Assembly (NCBI GenBank): GCA_009908885.1
Contig: JAAAOL010000131.1
Span: forward strand, 1 to 8,813
Reading direction: 5' to 3'
Origin: Bacteroidota bacterium
GTDB taxonomy: Bacteria; Bacteroidota; Rhodothermia; Rhodothermales; JAAAOL01
DNA length: 8,813 nucleotides
A program made the translations under genes and the position numbers. Shown piece after piece: positions 1 to 6,490 of this stretch (within the stretch, counting starts at the first letter, position 1; each line of letters opens with the position of its first letter). A model generated the notes under the pieces. That model was given only the letters and a program-made list of their open reading frames with translations, made no database searches and had not been told where the DNA came from.

Positions 1-70
1 CACTTCTGATGCGGATGCAGAGCGGGAAGGTCGGGACGACAGGCACGGTCAGACGTGTCAGCCGGACTTC

Positions 71-96
71 TCACGCACCACGGATCACGCACCACG
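71..96. repeat. Tandem pair of a 12-bp dispersed repeat
   Basis: The 12-mer TCACGCACCACG occurs twice (71-82 and 85-96), separated by GA. A third identical copy lies at 5137-5148 in the spacer upstream of the S41 protease gene. All three copies are intergenic and in the same orientation. This looks like a short dispersed intergenic repeat; no function can be read from it. Confidence 0.6.
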
Positions 97-120
97 TACT
101 CAGCGCCGCTGCCTACGGAA

Positions 121-149
121 TTGTGCTTCTCGGGGCGAGCCCGTAGTAT
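121..149 (+). promoter_or_regulatory. Candidate sigma70-like promoter for the LysM gene
   Basis: A TTGTGC (-35-like, 121-126) and a TAGTAT (-10-like, 144-149) are separated by exactly 17 nt, 37 bp upstream of the ATG at 187. The -10 matches TATAAT at 4 of 6 positions and the -35 matches TTGACA at 3 of 6, so the call rests mainly on the spacing and location. Transcription would start near 156 and give a leader of about 30 nt. Confidence 0.3.
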
Positions 150-186
150 GAACGCTCCGGATCCGTTCAATGAGCCCGTATCACCC

Positions 187-570
187 ATGAGCCTGCAAGA
201 CAAGTATCAACCCGTCCTCAATCTCGGCGAAGACCTCGGCGTGCAGGACGGCTACGTACAGGAAGAAGACGGCGTCCTCAAGATCGGCGGCGTCGCGCAG
301 ACGCCCTACGAGAAGGACCTGCTGTGGAACAAGATCAAGGAGATCGGCGGGGAGGCGCCGGCCGACCTGGAGGCCGACATCAAGGTGGCCAACGCCGATC
401 ACTACCACGAGCACGTCGTCGAGTCCGGCGATACGCTGGGCGGCATCGCGAAGACATACTACGGCGCCTCGGGCAAGTACATGCAGATCTTCGAGGCCAA
501 CCGGGATCAGCTGGACAACCCGGACCTGATCAAGGTCGGGCAGACGCTGACGATTCCGTTTCCGGAGTAG
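187..570 (+). CDS. Small LysM-domain protein, diverged Kbp/YgaU-like
   Basis: A 127-residue protein with one LysM domain at about residues 75-124: HVVESGDTLGGIAKTYYG, then the IFEANRD and IKVGQTLTIP segments typical of LysM. Residues about 21-68 (motif DGVLKIGGVAQTPYEKDLLW, ending in DIKV) resemble a degenerate BON fold, by analogy with the neighbouring 1295-1786 product. There is no signal peptide or membrane segment, so a cytoplasmic location is likely. In Kbp (YgaU) of E. coli this architecture binds potassium; in this copy that role is inference only. The ATG at 187 was chosen because the family-like sequence begins there. In-frame upstream starts at 55 and 148 would add a non-conserved, low-quality extension. 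No Shine-Dalgarno is visible. The 3' end overlaps the convergent methyltransferase gene by 41 bp, and no terminator is seen after the stop. Confidence 0.85.
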   Translation: MSLQDKYQPVLNLGEDLGVQDGYVQEEDGVLKIGGVAQTPYEKDLLWNKIKEIGGEAPADLEADIKVANADHYHEHVVESGDTLGGIAKTYYGASGKYMQIFEANRDQLDNPDLIKVGQTLTIPFPE

Positions 571-1201
571 CCGCCTTCGTCGCCACGCCCGCGATGTGCG
601 GCTTGATGATAGAAAACGGCGGAAACGAGGGCGCTACGGGGAAGCGCTCGTAGGTCACCGCGTCGAAGCCCGCGCGCTGGAGGGCCGCGCCCGTCTCGCG
701 GTCCGGGCGGCAGCCGTCGCCCAGGGCGCGCCAGATCGGTTTGATGCCGCGCTGCACGCCGCGCAGCAGGGAGCCGCTGGGGGCGGCCACGTGCTCCAGA
801 AACACGAACCGTCCGCCCGGCGCCAGGACGCGGTGCACCTCCTCCAGCGTGGCGTCCAGGTCCGGCACGGAGCACAGGACGAGCGTGCTGATGACGGTGT
901 CGACGCTGGCCGTCTCCAGGGCGAGGTCCTGCAACGTCGCCGCGTGGAGTTCGACGTCGCGCCCCAGGTCGTCCGCCTTCTCGCGGACGTACGGGTGCAT
1001 GTGCGGGTTCGGCTCGACGCCGATCCAGCGGACGTGCTCGGGCAGGTACGGCAGGTTGACGCCGGTGCCGGGGCCGATCTCGACGACGGTGCCGCGCACG
1101 TCGGCGAAGAGGTCGCGCTTGCGATCGCCGTAGAGGCGTTCCTGCGTGCCGTCGCCGTGGGCCATGAACGCGGCGAAGCATCGTTTATACCAGTCCAGCA
1201 T
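530..1201 (-). CDS. METTL7-like class I SAM-dependent methyltransferase
   Basis: A 223-residue class I methyltransferase (Methyltransf_11 type). Visible motifs: SAM-binding motif I VVEIGPGTGVNLPYLP (39-54), the acidic post-I residue in GVEPN (61-65), STLVLCSVPD (105-114) and VHRVLAPGGRFVFLEHVAAP (122-141). The LVLCSV, EHVAA, DGC..(T/D)RET and KPHIAGVATK (200-209) elements closely resemble the METTL7/TMT1 family, whose animal members methylate thiols. Unlike those, this protein lacks an N-terminal membrane anchor. The substrate here is unknown; small thiols, lipids or quinones are all possible. The start ATG at 1201 lies only about 20 nt after the T-run of the terminator of the preceding BON-LysM gene, so its promoter must overlap that terminator or the gene relies on read-through. 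The last ~13 residues (after ATKAA) are coded antisense to the end of the LysM gene and are probably non-conserved. Confidence 0.88.
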   Translation of the reverse strand: MLDWYKRCFAAFMAHGDGTQERLYGDRKRDLFADVRGTVVEIGPGTGVNLPYLPEHVRWIGVEPNPHMHPYVREKADDLGRDVELHAATLQDLALETASVDTVISTLVLCSVPDLDATLEEVHRVLAPGGRFVFLEHVAAPSGSLLRGVQRGIKPIWRALGDGCRPDRETGAALQRAGFDAVTYERFPVAPSFPPFSIIKPHIAGVATKAATPETESSASARP

Positions 1202-1220
1202 GGGCGGGGGTGCGGAAACT

Positions 1221-1262
1221 AAAAAAGCGCAGCGTACCGGGCGCGGTGCCGATACGCTGCGC
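1221..1262 (-). terminator. Intrinsic terminator of the BON-LysM gene
   Basis: A perfect 10-bp inverted repeat, GCGCAGCGTA (1227-1236) with TACGCTGCGC (1253-1262), extends by 3 further base pairs inside the loop after one mismatch. On the minus strand the hairpin is followed directly by six T residues (1226-1221). It lies 33 bp past the stop codon of the 1295-1786 gene and so terminates that transcript ahead of the methyltransferase gene. On the plus strand there is no T-run, so it is unidirectional. Confidence 0.9.
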
Positions 1263-1294
1263 GTGTATGTTGGTTCGGAACGTGGGGGCGATCC

Positions 1295-1786
1295 TCAGTC
1301 CGTGGCCGGGACGCGGATCTGCTGGCCGGGGTAGATCTTATCCGGGTCCTCGATGATCTCGCGGTTGGCCTCGAACAGGTCGTGCCACTTGCTGGCATCG
1401 CCGTAGTGCTTCTTGGCGATGGCCGAGAGCGTATCGCCCTTCTGGATCGTGTAGAAGGCGAAGTCGGGCTCCTGCTGTTCCGCCTCGGCCTGCTTCGCTT
1501 TGTGCTCCTCGGCCTCCTGGCGGTGCACCTCCAGCGGCTTGACCGTCAGCTTGCTGTCGTCCACCTTCTCCACGCCGCCCACGTTGCCCGCGAGCAGCAC
1601 GGCCTTCTGCTTGCTCGAATTGTAGTCCACCATGCCGCTCAGCGTGACGGTGCCGTCGTCGAACGACACGTCCAGGTGGTCGATCTGGTTGCCCAGCGCG
1701 TCGGTGATGTCGGAGCGGATCTCTTGCTCCACCTTGTCGGGGTCGACCTTTTTGCCGACGTTCTTCAGGAAGTCAAAAATACCCAT
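1295..1786 (-). CDS. kbp: BON-LysM protein, Kbp (YgaU)-like
   Basis: A 163-residue protein with the Kbp/YgaU architecture. It has a short MGIFDFLKNVGKK start, a BON domain at about 18-83 (DGTVTLSGMVDYNSSKQKAV, then GNVGGVEKVDD), a charged Glu/Lys/Gln-rich linker at about 84-108, and a C-terminal LysM domain at about 111-158 (FYTIQKGDTLSAIAKKHYG, LFEANRE, DPDKIYPGQQIRVP). The E. coli Kbp protein is 149 residues with the same order and near-identical start and LysM motifs; it is a cytoplasmic K+-binding protein. A role in potassium sensing or osmotic adaptation is therefore inferred by homology. There is no signal peptide. The ATG at 1786 is at the expected family start. The gene ends in a strong terminator. 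Together with the protein at 187-570 it makes two Kbp-like products within 1.6 kb, flanking a methyltransferase. Confidence 0.92.
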   Translation of the reverse strand: MGIFDFLKNVGKKVDPDKVEQEIRSDITDALGNQIDHLDVSFDDGTVTLSGMVDYNSSKQKAVLLAGNVGGVEKVDDSKLTVKPLEVHRQEAEEHKAKQAEAEQQEPDFAFYTIQKGDTLSAIAKKHYGDASKWHDLFEANREIIEDPDKIYPGQQIRVPATD

Positions 1787-2025
1787 GGGTGAGAAGTGCT
1801 GTTGGTGAAAGCGTAGTGAGAGTGGCCCATCTCATAAAGAGATCTACGCGCCCAGATAGTTCCTGCCGAGGGCGGTACTGCGACTCAGCCAGCGGCGCAC
1901 GGGATTCTAGCTGGAGGTTTACAAGGGCGTTACCGGCACGACCGACCTTATGCTTGTACTCGCCTGACGGATTCGTTAGCGTGTCTACGTCGTCATTTTG
2001 CTCAAAAACATAACCCCTCTATCCC
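1787..2025. promoter_or_regulatory. Divergent spacer between BON-LysM and dodecin genes
   Basis: This 239-bp spacer must hold both divergent promoters. It is visibly less G/C-rich than the flanking genes. For the dodecin, TCATTTTG (1993-2000) is one base from the Bacteroidota -7 consensus TAnnTTTG and lies 25 bp before the ATG, but no clear TTTG box was found at the -33 position. A small inverted repeat, ATCTC-ATAAA-GAGAT (1829-1843), lies about 45 bp upstream of the BON-LysM start and could be an operator. All of these assignments are weak. Confidence 0.3.
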
Positions 2026-2232
2026 ATGGCCATAGCCAAAGTCATCGAAGTCCTCGCCGAGGGCGACAGCATCGAAGCCGCCTGCGAGAACGCCGTCGAA
2101 GAAGCCTCGAAGACGGTCAAGAACATCCGCAACGTCTACGTCAGCGACATGCAGGCGATCGTCAACGACAACGAGATTGAGAAGGAGAAGTACCGCGTCA
2201 ACGCCAAGGTGACGTTCGTCGTCGGCGACTGA
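2026..2232 (+). CDS. Dodecin family protein
   Basis: A 68-residue protein with the full dodecin beta-alpha-beta-beta layout: strand MAIAKVIEVLAEG, helix about 15-32 (SIEAACENAVEEASKTVK), then strands about 33-47 (NIRNVYVSDMQAIV) and 55-66 (KYRVNAKVTFVV). Dodecins assemble into hollow dodecamers. In flavin-binding dodecins a Trp (W36 of Halobacterium) stacks on the isoalloxazine ring and a Gln (Q55) contacts it. By hand alignment these positions are Asn36 and Arg57 here, so classical flavin storage is doubtful. The sequence is closer to the Trp-less dodecins, some of which bind calcium instead. The ATG at 2026 is preceded by a short A/T-rich leader without a Shine-Dalgarno sequence. The gene is monocistronic: it has a divergent upstream neighbour and an intrinsic terminator 29 bp after its stop. 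Confidence 0.92.
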   Translation: MAIAKVIEVLAEGDSIEAACENAVEEASKTVKNIRNVYVSDMQAIVNDNEIEKEKYRVNAKVTFVVGD

Positions 2233-2261
2233 GCGCTCACGGCACATCCTGATGAGACCCT

Positions 2262-2293
2262 GGCGAGGCCTGGCAACGGGCCTCGCCTTTTTT
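2262..2293 (+). terminator. Intrinsic terminator of the dodecin gene
   Basis: A perfect 9-bp G/C-rich stem, GGCGAGGCC (2262-2270) with GGCCTCGCC (2279-2287), has an 8-nt loop and is followed immediately by six T residues (2288-2293). It serves only plus-strand transcription; the minus-strand copy has no T-run, so the converging permease gene has no visible terminator here. Confidence 0.93.
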
Positions 2294-2325
2294 GTGAAGT
2301 GGAGTGTCGTGATGTAGGGCAGTCG

Positions 2326-3162
2326 TCAGCCCAGCGCGTCCCACAGCAGGCGGAGGGCGACGAGCACGGCCAGCCCGGCGAAGACGAGCCGCAGTGCCCG
2401 CGTGTCGATGCGGTGCGCCGTCCAGACGCCCGCCTGGGCGCTCAGCAGCGAGGGGACGGCGAGCAGGCCGCCGCGCAGGAGGTCCACGTAGCCGACGGCG
2501 GTCGACGGCGTGGCGGCGTCGCCGCCGGTCGTGGCGTAGCCGAGGACGCCGAGGAGCGAGATGAGCACGATGGTGGCGCTGGAGGTGCCGACGGCGCGGT
2601 GGATGGGTAGCCGCAACCAACCCGCGTACGCCGGGACGAGCACGATGCCTCCGCCCACGCCCACAGCGGAAGACACGACGCCCGCTGCGCTTCCGATGCC
2701 TGCGAGCGTGGGTACCCGGAACGATCCGTCAGAAGTTGCTGCTGTCTCGGGCACGTCCGGCACAGTGCCGCCCAGCACCATCCGCCCGACCACGATCAGC
2801 AGTAGCCCGGCGAAGAGGACCTGGAAGACCGACATCGTGTACCACGGCTGCGTCGTCACGAAGCGCGTCATCAGGAAGACGGCGACGGCGCTGGCCCCGC
2901 CCACGACCGCCATCACGCGCAGCGCGACAGCCCCCCGGCGGAACTGGTGCCACGCGCTCCCGCAGGCGGCCAGGAGCGTGCACAACAGGCTCGTGCCCAC
3001 CGTCAGCGACGAGATCACCTCGGCAGCGACGCCGGTGGACGTGTAGTAGAACAGCAGGACCGGCGCGAAGATGATGCCGCCGCCGCCCACGCCCAGCAGG
3101 CCTGCCACGTAGCCCGCCGCGAGCCCGGCGCCCACCAGCAGCAACACGTCAGCAATGGGCAT
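2326..3162 (-). CDS. TauE/SafE-family membrane permease
   Basis: A 278-residue integral membrane protein with about eight hydrophobic segments (approximately 4-38, 46-68, 78-99, 110-130, 153-180, 190-211, 226-246 and 255-275). The family's internal duplication is plain. GLLGVGGGGIIFAPVL (21-36) pairs with SSAVGVGGGIVLVPAY (164-179), and SSLTVGTSLL (51-60) pairs with RAVGTSSATIVL (189-200). TauE/SafE (PF01925) proteins export or import small organosulfur or sulfite anions, but substrates vary widely and none can be assigned from this sequence or its neighbours. Length is typical of the family (240-310). The ATG at 3162 directly precedes the first hydrophobic segment; the upstream mRNA is pyrimidine-rich with no Shine-Dalgarno. 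It lies 99 bp downstream of the S41 protease gene, so co-transcription is possible. Confidence 0.92.
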   Translation of the reverse strand: MPIADVLLLVGAGLAAGYVAGLLGVGGGGIIFAPVLLFYYTSTGVAAEVISSLTVGTSLLCTLLAACGSAWHQFRRGAVALRVMAVVGGASAVAVFLMTRFVTTQPWYTMSVFQVLFAGLLLIVVGRMVLGGTVPDVPETAATSDGSFRVPTLAGIGSAAGVVSSAVGVGGGIVLVPAYAGWLRLPIHRAVGTSSATIVLISLLGVLGYATTGGDAATPSTAVGYVDLLRGGLLAVPSLLSAQAGVWTAHRIDTRALRLVFAGLAVLVALRLLWDALG

Positions 3163-3862
3163 CGGACGACGGGGGAGAGGGAGAAGTACACGCGGCCCGA
3201 AGATACGAGCCCGAGACTCTACCTTCGCAGATGAAGGCCACTGGCGCGACGCCCTCGGAAGCTACTCCAGCACGTCCGTGTAGGCGTCCGCGTCGGTCAG
3301 CAGCGCGAGGGCTTCCTGCACCTGCACGTCGTGGTCCAGCGAGGCCTGCACCTGCGTCGTCCGCCCGAAGTAGCGCGCCACGATCTCGGAGCGCAGCTTC
3401 TCCTTGAGGCGGTCGGCGTGGCGGTCGAAGTCGGTCGCTTTCTCGGCCCGCACCGCCTCGCGGAGCGCGGTCATTTCGTCGTCCGCCGCCGTGTAGCCCA
3501 CCGCACTCAGCTTCTCGGCCAGGCGCTCCACGTCGCGCTCGGCAGCGGTCTCGTAGTCGAAGTCCTGCGTCCCGAGCCAGTCCTGAAAGGCGTCCAGCAC
3601 GGCGTCCGTCACGGTGAACGTCGTGTCGATGGCCGGGTGCTCGGCGGCGTAGTAGTTGGCGTAGAAGAAGAAGGCCGCCCGGCGGCGCAGGGCCTGCTCC
3701 AGCTCGCTCTCGACGCCTGGCGACACGGCGATATCCGGCTCGATGCCACGTCCGTCCTTCACGATCCGCCCGCCCTCGGTCTCGAACGATTGCCGCAGCG
3801 AGTCCGGGATCTCCGTCGAGGTGCCGTCGTGCTCGCCGTAGTCGACGGACTGGATGCAGCGC

Positions 3863-3872
3863 CCGCTCCGCT
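3863..3872. repeat. 5-bp tandem duplication causing frameshift 2 of the S41 gene
   Basis: CCGCT occurs twice in direct succession (AGCGG twice on the coding strand). Removing one copy changes TPSGAGAASS into TPSGRCIQS, the conserved S41 motif, and continues in frame through VDYGEHDGTSTEIPDS into the C-terminal region. Confidence 0.88.
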
Positions 3873-4428
3873 CGGCGTGTAGTACTTGGCCGTCGTGATC
3901 TTGATGGACGTGTTGTACGGCAGCGGCTTGACGACCTGCACGAGCCCCTTGCCGAAGGTCGTCGTGCCCAGGACGACGCCCCGGTCGAGGTCCTGCACCG
4001 CGCCCGCCACGATTTCGCTGGCCGAGGCGCTGTACTCGTTGACCAGGACGACGAGCGGCAGGTCCGGATAGGTGGGCGCCTTGCTGCTGCGGTAGATGTG
4101 CTGCGCCGTGGGCAGACGGCCCCGCGTGGAGACGATGGTCGAGCCGTCGGGGACGAAGAGTTGCGTCAGTTTGACGGCTTCTTTCAGGAGACCGCCAGGG
4201 TTGTCGCGCAGGTCGAGGACGAGGCCGTCGAGCGGCCCGTTTTCCGCGAGTTGGTCGATGGCCGCCTCGACCTCGGAGCCCGCGTTGCGCCCGAAGCGGT
4301 CCAGCTTGACGTAGCCGATGCCGGGCGCGGCGTCCACGAAGCCGCTGTACGGCACGTTGCGGCGTTGCACCTCGGTGCGGGTGAGCAGGAAGCGTAGCGC
4401 CTCCGGCTCGCCCTCCCGCTCGATCATT

Positions 4429-4438
4429 ACCTCACCTC
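4429..4438. repeat. 5-bp tandem duplication causing frameshift 1 of the S41 gene
   Basis: ACCTC occurs twice in direct succession (GAGGT twice on the coding strand). Removing one copy turns TTVEVR-stop into TTVEVMIEREGEPEALRF, which joins the PDZ domain to the catalytic domain in frame. Confidence 0.88.
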
Positions 4439-4936
4439 GACCGTCGTGCCCGGCTCGCCGCGCAGCAGGCTGCGTACGTCGGATAGCGTCAGGTCGTCCG
4501 TGGGCGTCTCCGCGATTTGCGTGATGACGTCGCCCGCGCGGACGCCCTGCTTGTAGCCGCTGGCGTCCTCCACCGGGGCCGACACCGTCACCCGCCCGTC
4601 GCGCACGGCCACGTTGAGGCCCACGGTGCCGTAGCGCCCGCGCACGGCCATTTCCATCGCCGTGTTTTCCGCCTCGTCGATGAAGGCCGTGTACGGGTCC
4701 AGATCCTCCAGCATGGCGTCCATCCCGGCGCGCATCAGCTGCTCCGGGTTGAGGTCGTCCACGTAGTTGCCGACGAGTTCCTCGTAGACGGCGCCGAAGA
4801 TCTCGAAGTTTTTGCGGAGGGCAAAGAAGTCGTCGTCGCGCGGCATGAACGCCCCGACGGTGACGCCGAGGGCCAGGACGGCGATCAGGAGTCCGCCGAG
4901 CAGCAGGCGGGACGAAAGGCGGCGCATCCGTTCCAT

Positions 4937-5184
4937 GAGAATACCACGTTGGAAACAGGCCAGAAGAACCCCTCCCACACCGTACGACCGGGAGGATCAT
5001 CTTGTAGCACCTTTGCCACGCCTCGTTCCCACGCGGCAGGGGAGATACTCCTGATTCGGCCTGGTGCGGGCTGGATCCTGATGCCGGAGGCCGTGATGCG
5101 TGCAAAAGCGCTGATGGAGCCGATGGCCCGTGCCCATCACGCACCACGACACCAGAATCCGGACATCAACACGCTGAATGAGTA
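4937..5184. other. Intergenic spacer upstream of the S41 gene
   Basis: This 248-bp spacer separates the S41 start from the stop of the 105-residue hypothetical gene. It carries the third copy of the 12-bp repeat TCACGCACCACG (5137-5148). I found no convincing promoter, terminator, RNA gene or small ORF in it; the long minus-strand frame crossing it lacks family-like sequence. Confidence 0.5.
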
Positions 5185-5502
5185 TTACACCGGATACTCG
5201 TACTTCACGTTGAGGGCGATCGTCCCGTCCGCGTCGGAGTCGATGGCAGTCAGGTGGGTGGCCGTCACGCCGGTCTCGTGCACCACGCCCTGCGCGTGGA
5301 AGGCTTCGGCGAGGTTGCGGACGGCGGTGCGCAGTTCGACGTCGCCCCCTTTCGGGCCGTCGGTGGGGTCGTCCAGGTCGAGGTCAATTTCGACGTCGCC
5401 CTCGGAGCGGCGGTCGTAGGCCCGTAGCGCATCGTGCAGCTTCTCTTCGAAGTCCTGCTTGGCGCGTTCGAGGCGGAGCGCGGCTGGTTGTTCGTCAGCC
5501 AT
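5185..5502 (-). CDS. Hypothetical 105-residue acidic protein
   Basis: I do not recognise this family. It is a small soluble protein with no signal peptide or membrane segment. The N-terminal part (about 8-30, LRLERAKQDFEEKLHDALRA) looks like an amphipathic helix. An acidic stretch, EIDLDLDDPTDGP (38-50), follows, then a likely helix (56-71, VELRTAVRNLAEAFHA) and beta-type sequence ending TIALNVKYEYPV (94-105). Its codon use resembles the neighbouring real genes and the ATG at 5502 is the only sensible start. An imperfect inverted repeat (5548-5558 with 5574-5584) lies in its probable leader. No operon partner is evident: a spacer of about 190 bp lies upstream and about 250 bp downstream. Confidence 0.72.
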   Translation of the reverse strand: MADEQPAALRLERAKQDFEEKLHDALRAYDRRSEGDVEIDLDLDDPTDGPKGGDVELRTAVRNLAEAFHAQGVVHETGVTATHLTAIDSDADGTIALNVKYEYPV

Positions 5503-5547
5503 GGAGGTGGTCGGTGCTGCGTTGTGGTCGGTTGCGGAGATGTGCTA

Positions 5548-5584
5548 CCACCCCAACGCGAGCCCCCCGCCGACGTTTTGGTGG
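5548..5584. repeat. Imperfect inverted repeat in the leader of the 105-residue gene
   Basis: CCACCCCAACG (5548-5558) faces CGTTTTGGTGG (5574-5584), pairing at 9 of 11 positions around a 15-nt C/G-rich loop. It lies 46 bp upstream of the minus-strand ATG at 5502. It could be a leader hairpin or operator, or chance; there is no T-run. Confidence 0.35.
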
Positions 5585-5600
5585 TGCAGGATGGTTACTT

Positions 5601-5691
5601 GATGGTTCCAGGCCCGCACGTCGCAGGTCAACAGGTCTGGAGCCAGAGCGCATCACCTGCAACCTGAAACCTGCCGACCTGCAACCTGAAC

Positions 5692-5693
<2 letters not shown>
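5601..5693. repeat. Dispersed intergenic repeat element, copy 1
   Basis: The right arm (5655-5693) is built from 6-7 bp units of AACCTGC/AACCTGA. The left arm (5601-5640: GATGGTTCCAGG, then GCAGGTCAACAGGT) carries the units in the opposite orientation, giving a loose inverted repeat. Its 32-nt core (5655-5686) matches 8374-8405 at 29 positions, and the left-end 12-mer matches 8332-8343 at 11. The array touches the stop codon of the 5692-6222 gene. A mobile or repetitive extragenic element acting at mRNA 3' ends is possible. Confidence 0.8.
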
Positions 5694-6222
<529 letters not shown>

Positions 6223-6490
6223 GGGAACGAAAGCTTGAGGGTATGCCGATTCTGGTTGATGGTAGCTGGCACGCGGAGGGAAACGGGGAGGCGAGGGATC
6301 AGAGGAGCGAGGAGGTACGGAAAGGAAGAAGCGACGAAACGAAGCGCCAGCGTGCTCTCGGCCTCCGCCGACAGGGGCCTCCCGCCTCGACGCCTCGCCT
6401 CGTCGATGCTTCGTTGCATCGCCCCAATAGGATTCGTTCCAGCATTTCGCGTCGTCATTCAACTAGGGGGAGATCACACGGCACGAACGA
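6223..6490. other. Intergenic spacer with purine tract and small palindrome
   Basis: This 268-bp spacer lies between the OPT stop and the small membrane protein start. 6274-6346 is strikingly purine-rich on the plus strand (about 60 of 73 bases), so the minus-strand leader RNA would be pyrimidine-rich. CGATGC-TTCGTT-GCATCG (6404-6421) is a perfect 6-bp palindrome with a 6-nt loop. It lies next to CGCCTCG-type direct repeats (6385-6404). No T-run follows on either strand, so I do not call a terminator, and no clear promoter was found. Confidence 0.45.

Larger units (their letters stand above)
3262..4936 (-). pseudogene. CtpA-like S41 carboxyl-terminal processing protease, two frameshifts
   Basis: Repairing two frameshifts gives a continuous 554-residue S41 protease. 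It has a signal anchor (about 5-30, LLLGGLLIAVLALGVTVGAF), a helical segment with LEDLDPYTAFID (77-87), a PDZ domain (about 100-170, with GVRAGDVITQI and LLRGEPGT) and the protease core with LVLDLRDNPGG (237-247). In NEYSASASEI the catalytic Ser is S303, and Lys is K328 in TFGKGLVQ; the 25-residue spacing equals that of E. coli Prc. A long helical C-terminal extension follows. As read, three pieces exist: 4427-4936 (PDZ part, stops after VEVR), 3759-4427 (catalytic part) and 3262 to about 3867 (the rest). The breaks coincide with perfect 5-bp tandem duplications at 4429-4438 and 3863-3872. At the first break stop and start overlap (TAATG) after a purine-rich stretch, so the catalytic piece could be re-initiated. 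ATG 4936 was chosen over GTG 4978 because it puts the anchor at the N-terminus. Such proteases act in the periplasm on envelope proteins. Confidence 0.87.

Noticed and set aside
1789..2013. A plus-strand 74-codon frame in the same spacer.
   Set aside because: It starts with GTG, is Ser/Arg/Cys-rich without motifs, and mirrors the other strand's open frame; no sign of coding.
1775..2016. A minus-strand stop-free frame of about 77 codons across the BON-LysM/dodecin spacer, with plausible-looking amino acid composition.
   Set aside because: It has no usable start until an internal ATG near its end, its third codon positions are not G/C-rich like the real genes, and it runs into the start of the BON-LysM gene. 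It could be a gene remnant but chance is a sufficient explanation.
4977..5147. N-terminal extension of the long minus-strand frame that contains the S41 catalytic domain.
   Set aside because: The first half of this frame is Arg/Pro-rich out-of-frame sequence; the true N-terminus of the protease is in the other frame, ending at 4427, and the frames join only through the 5-bp duplication.
6223..6462. An 80-residue N-terminal extension of the small membrane protein.
   Set aside because: It is low-complexity Pro/Arg/Ser sequence from a purine/pyrimidine-biased tract, and the ATG at 6222 sits exactly before the first hydrophobic segment.
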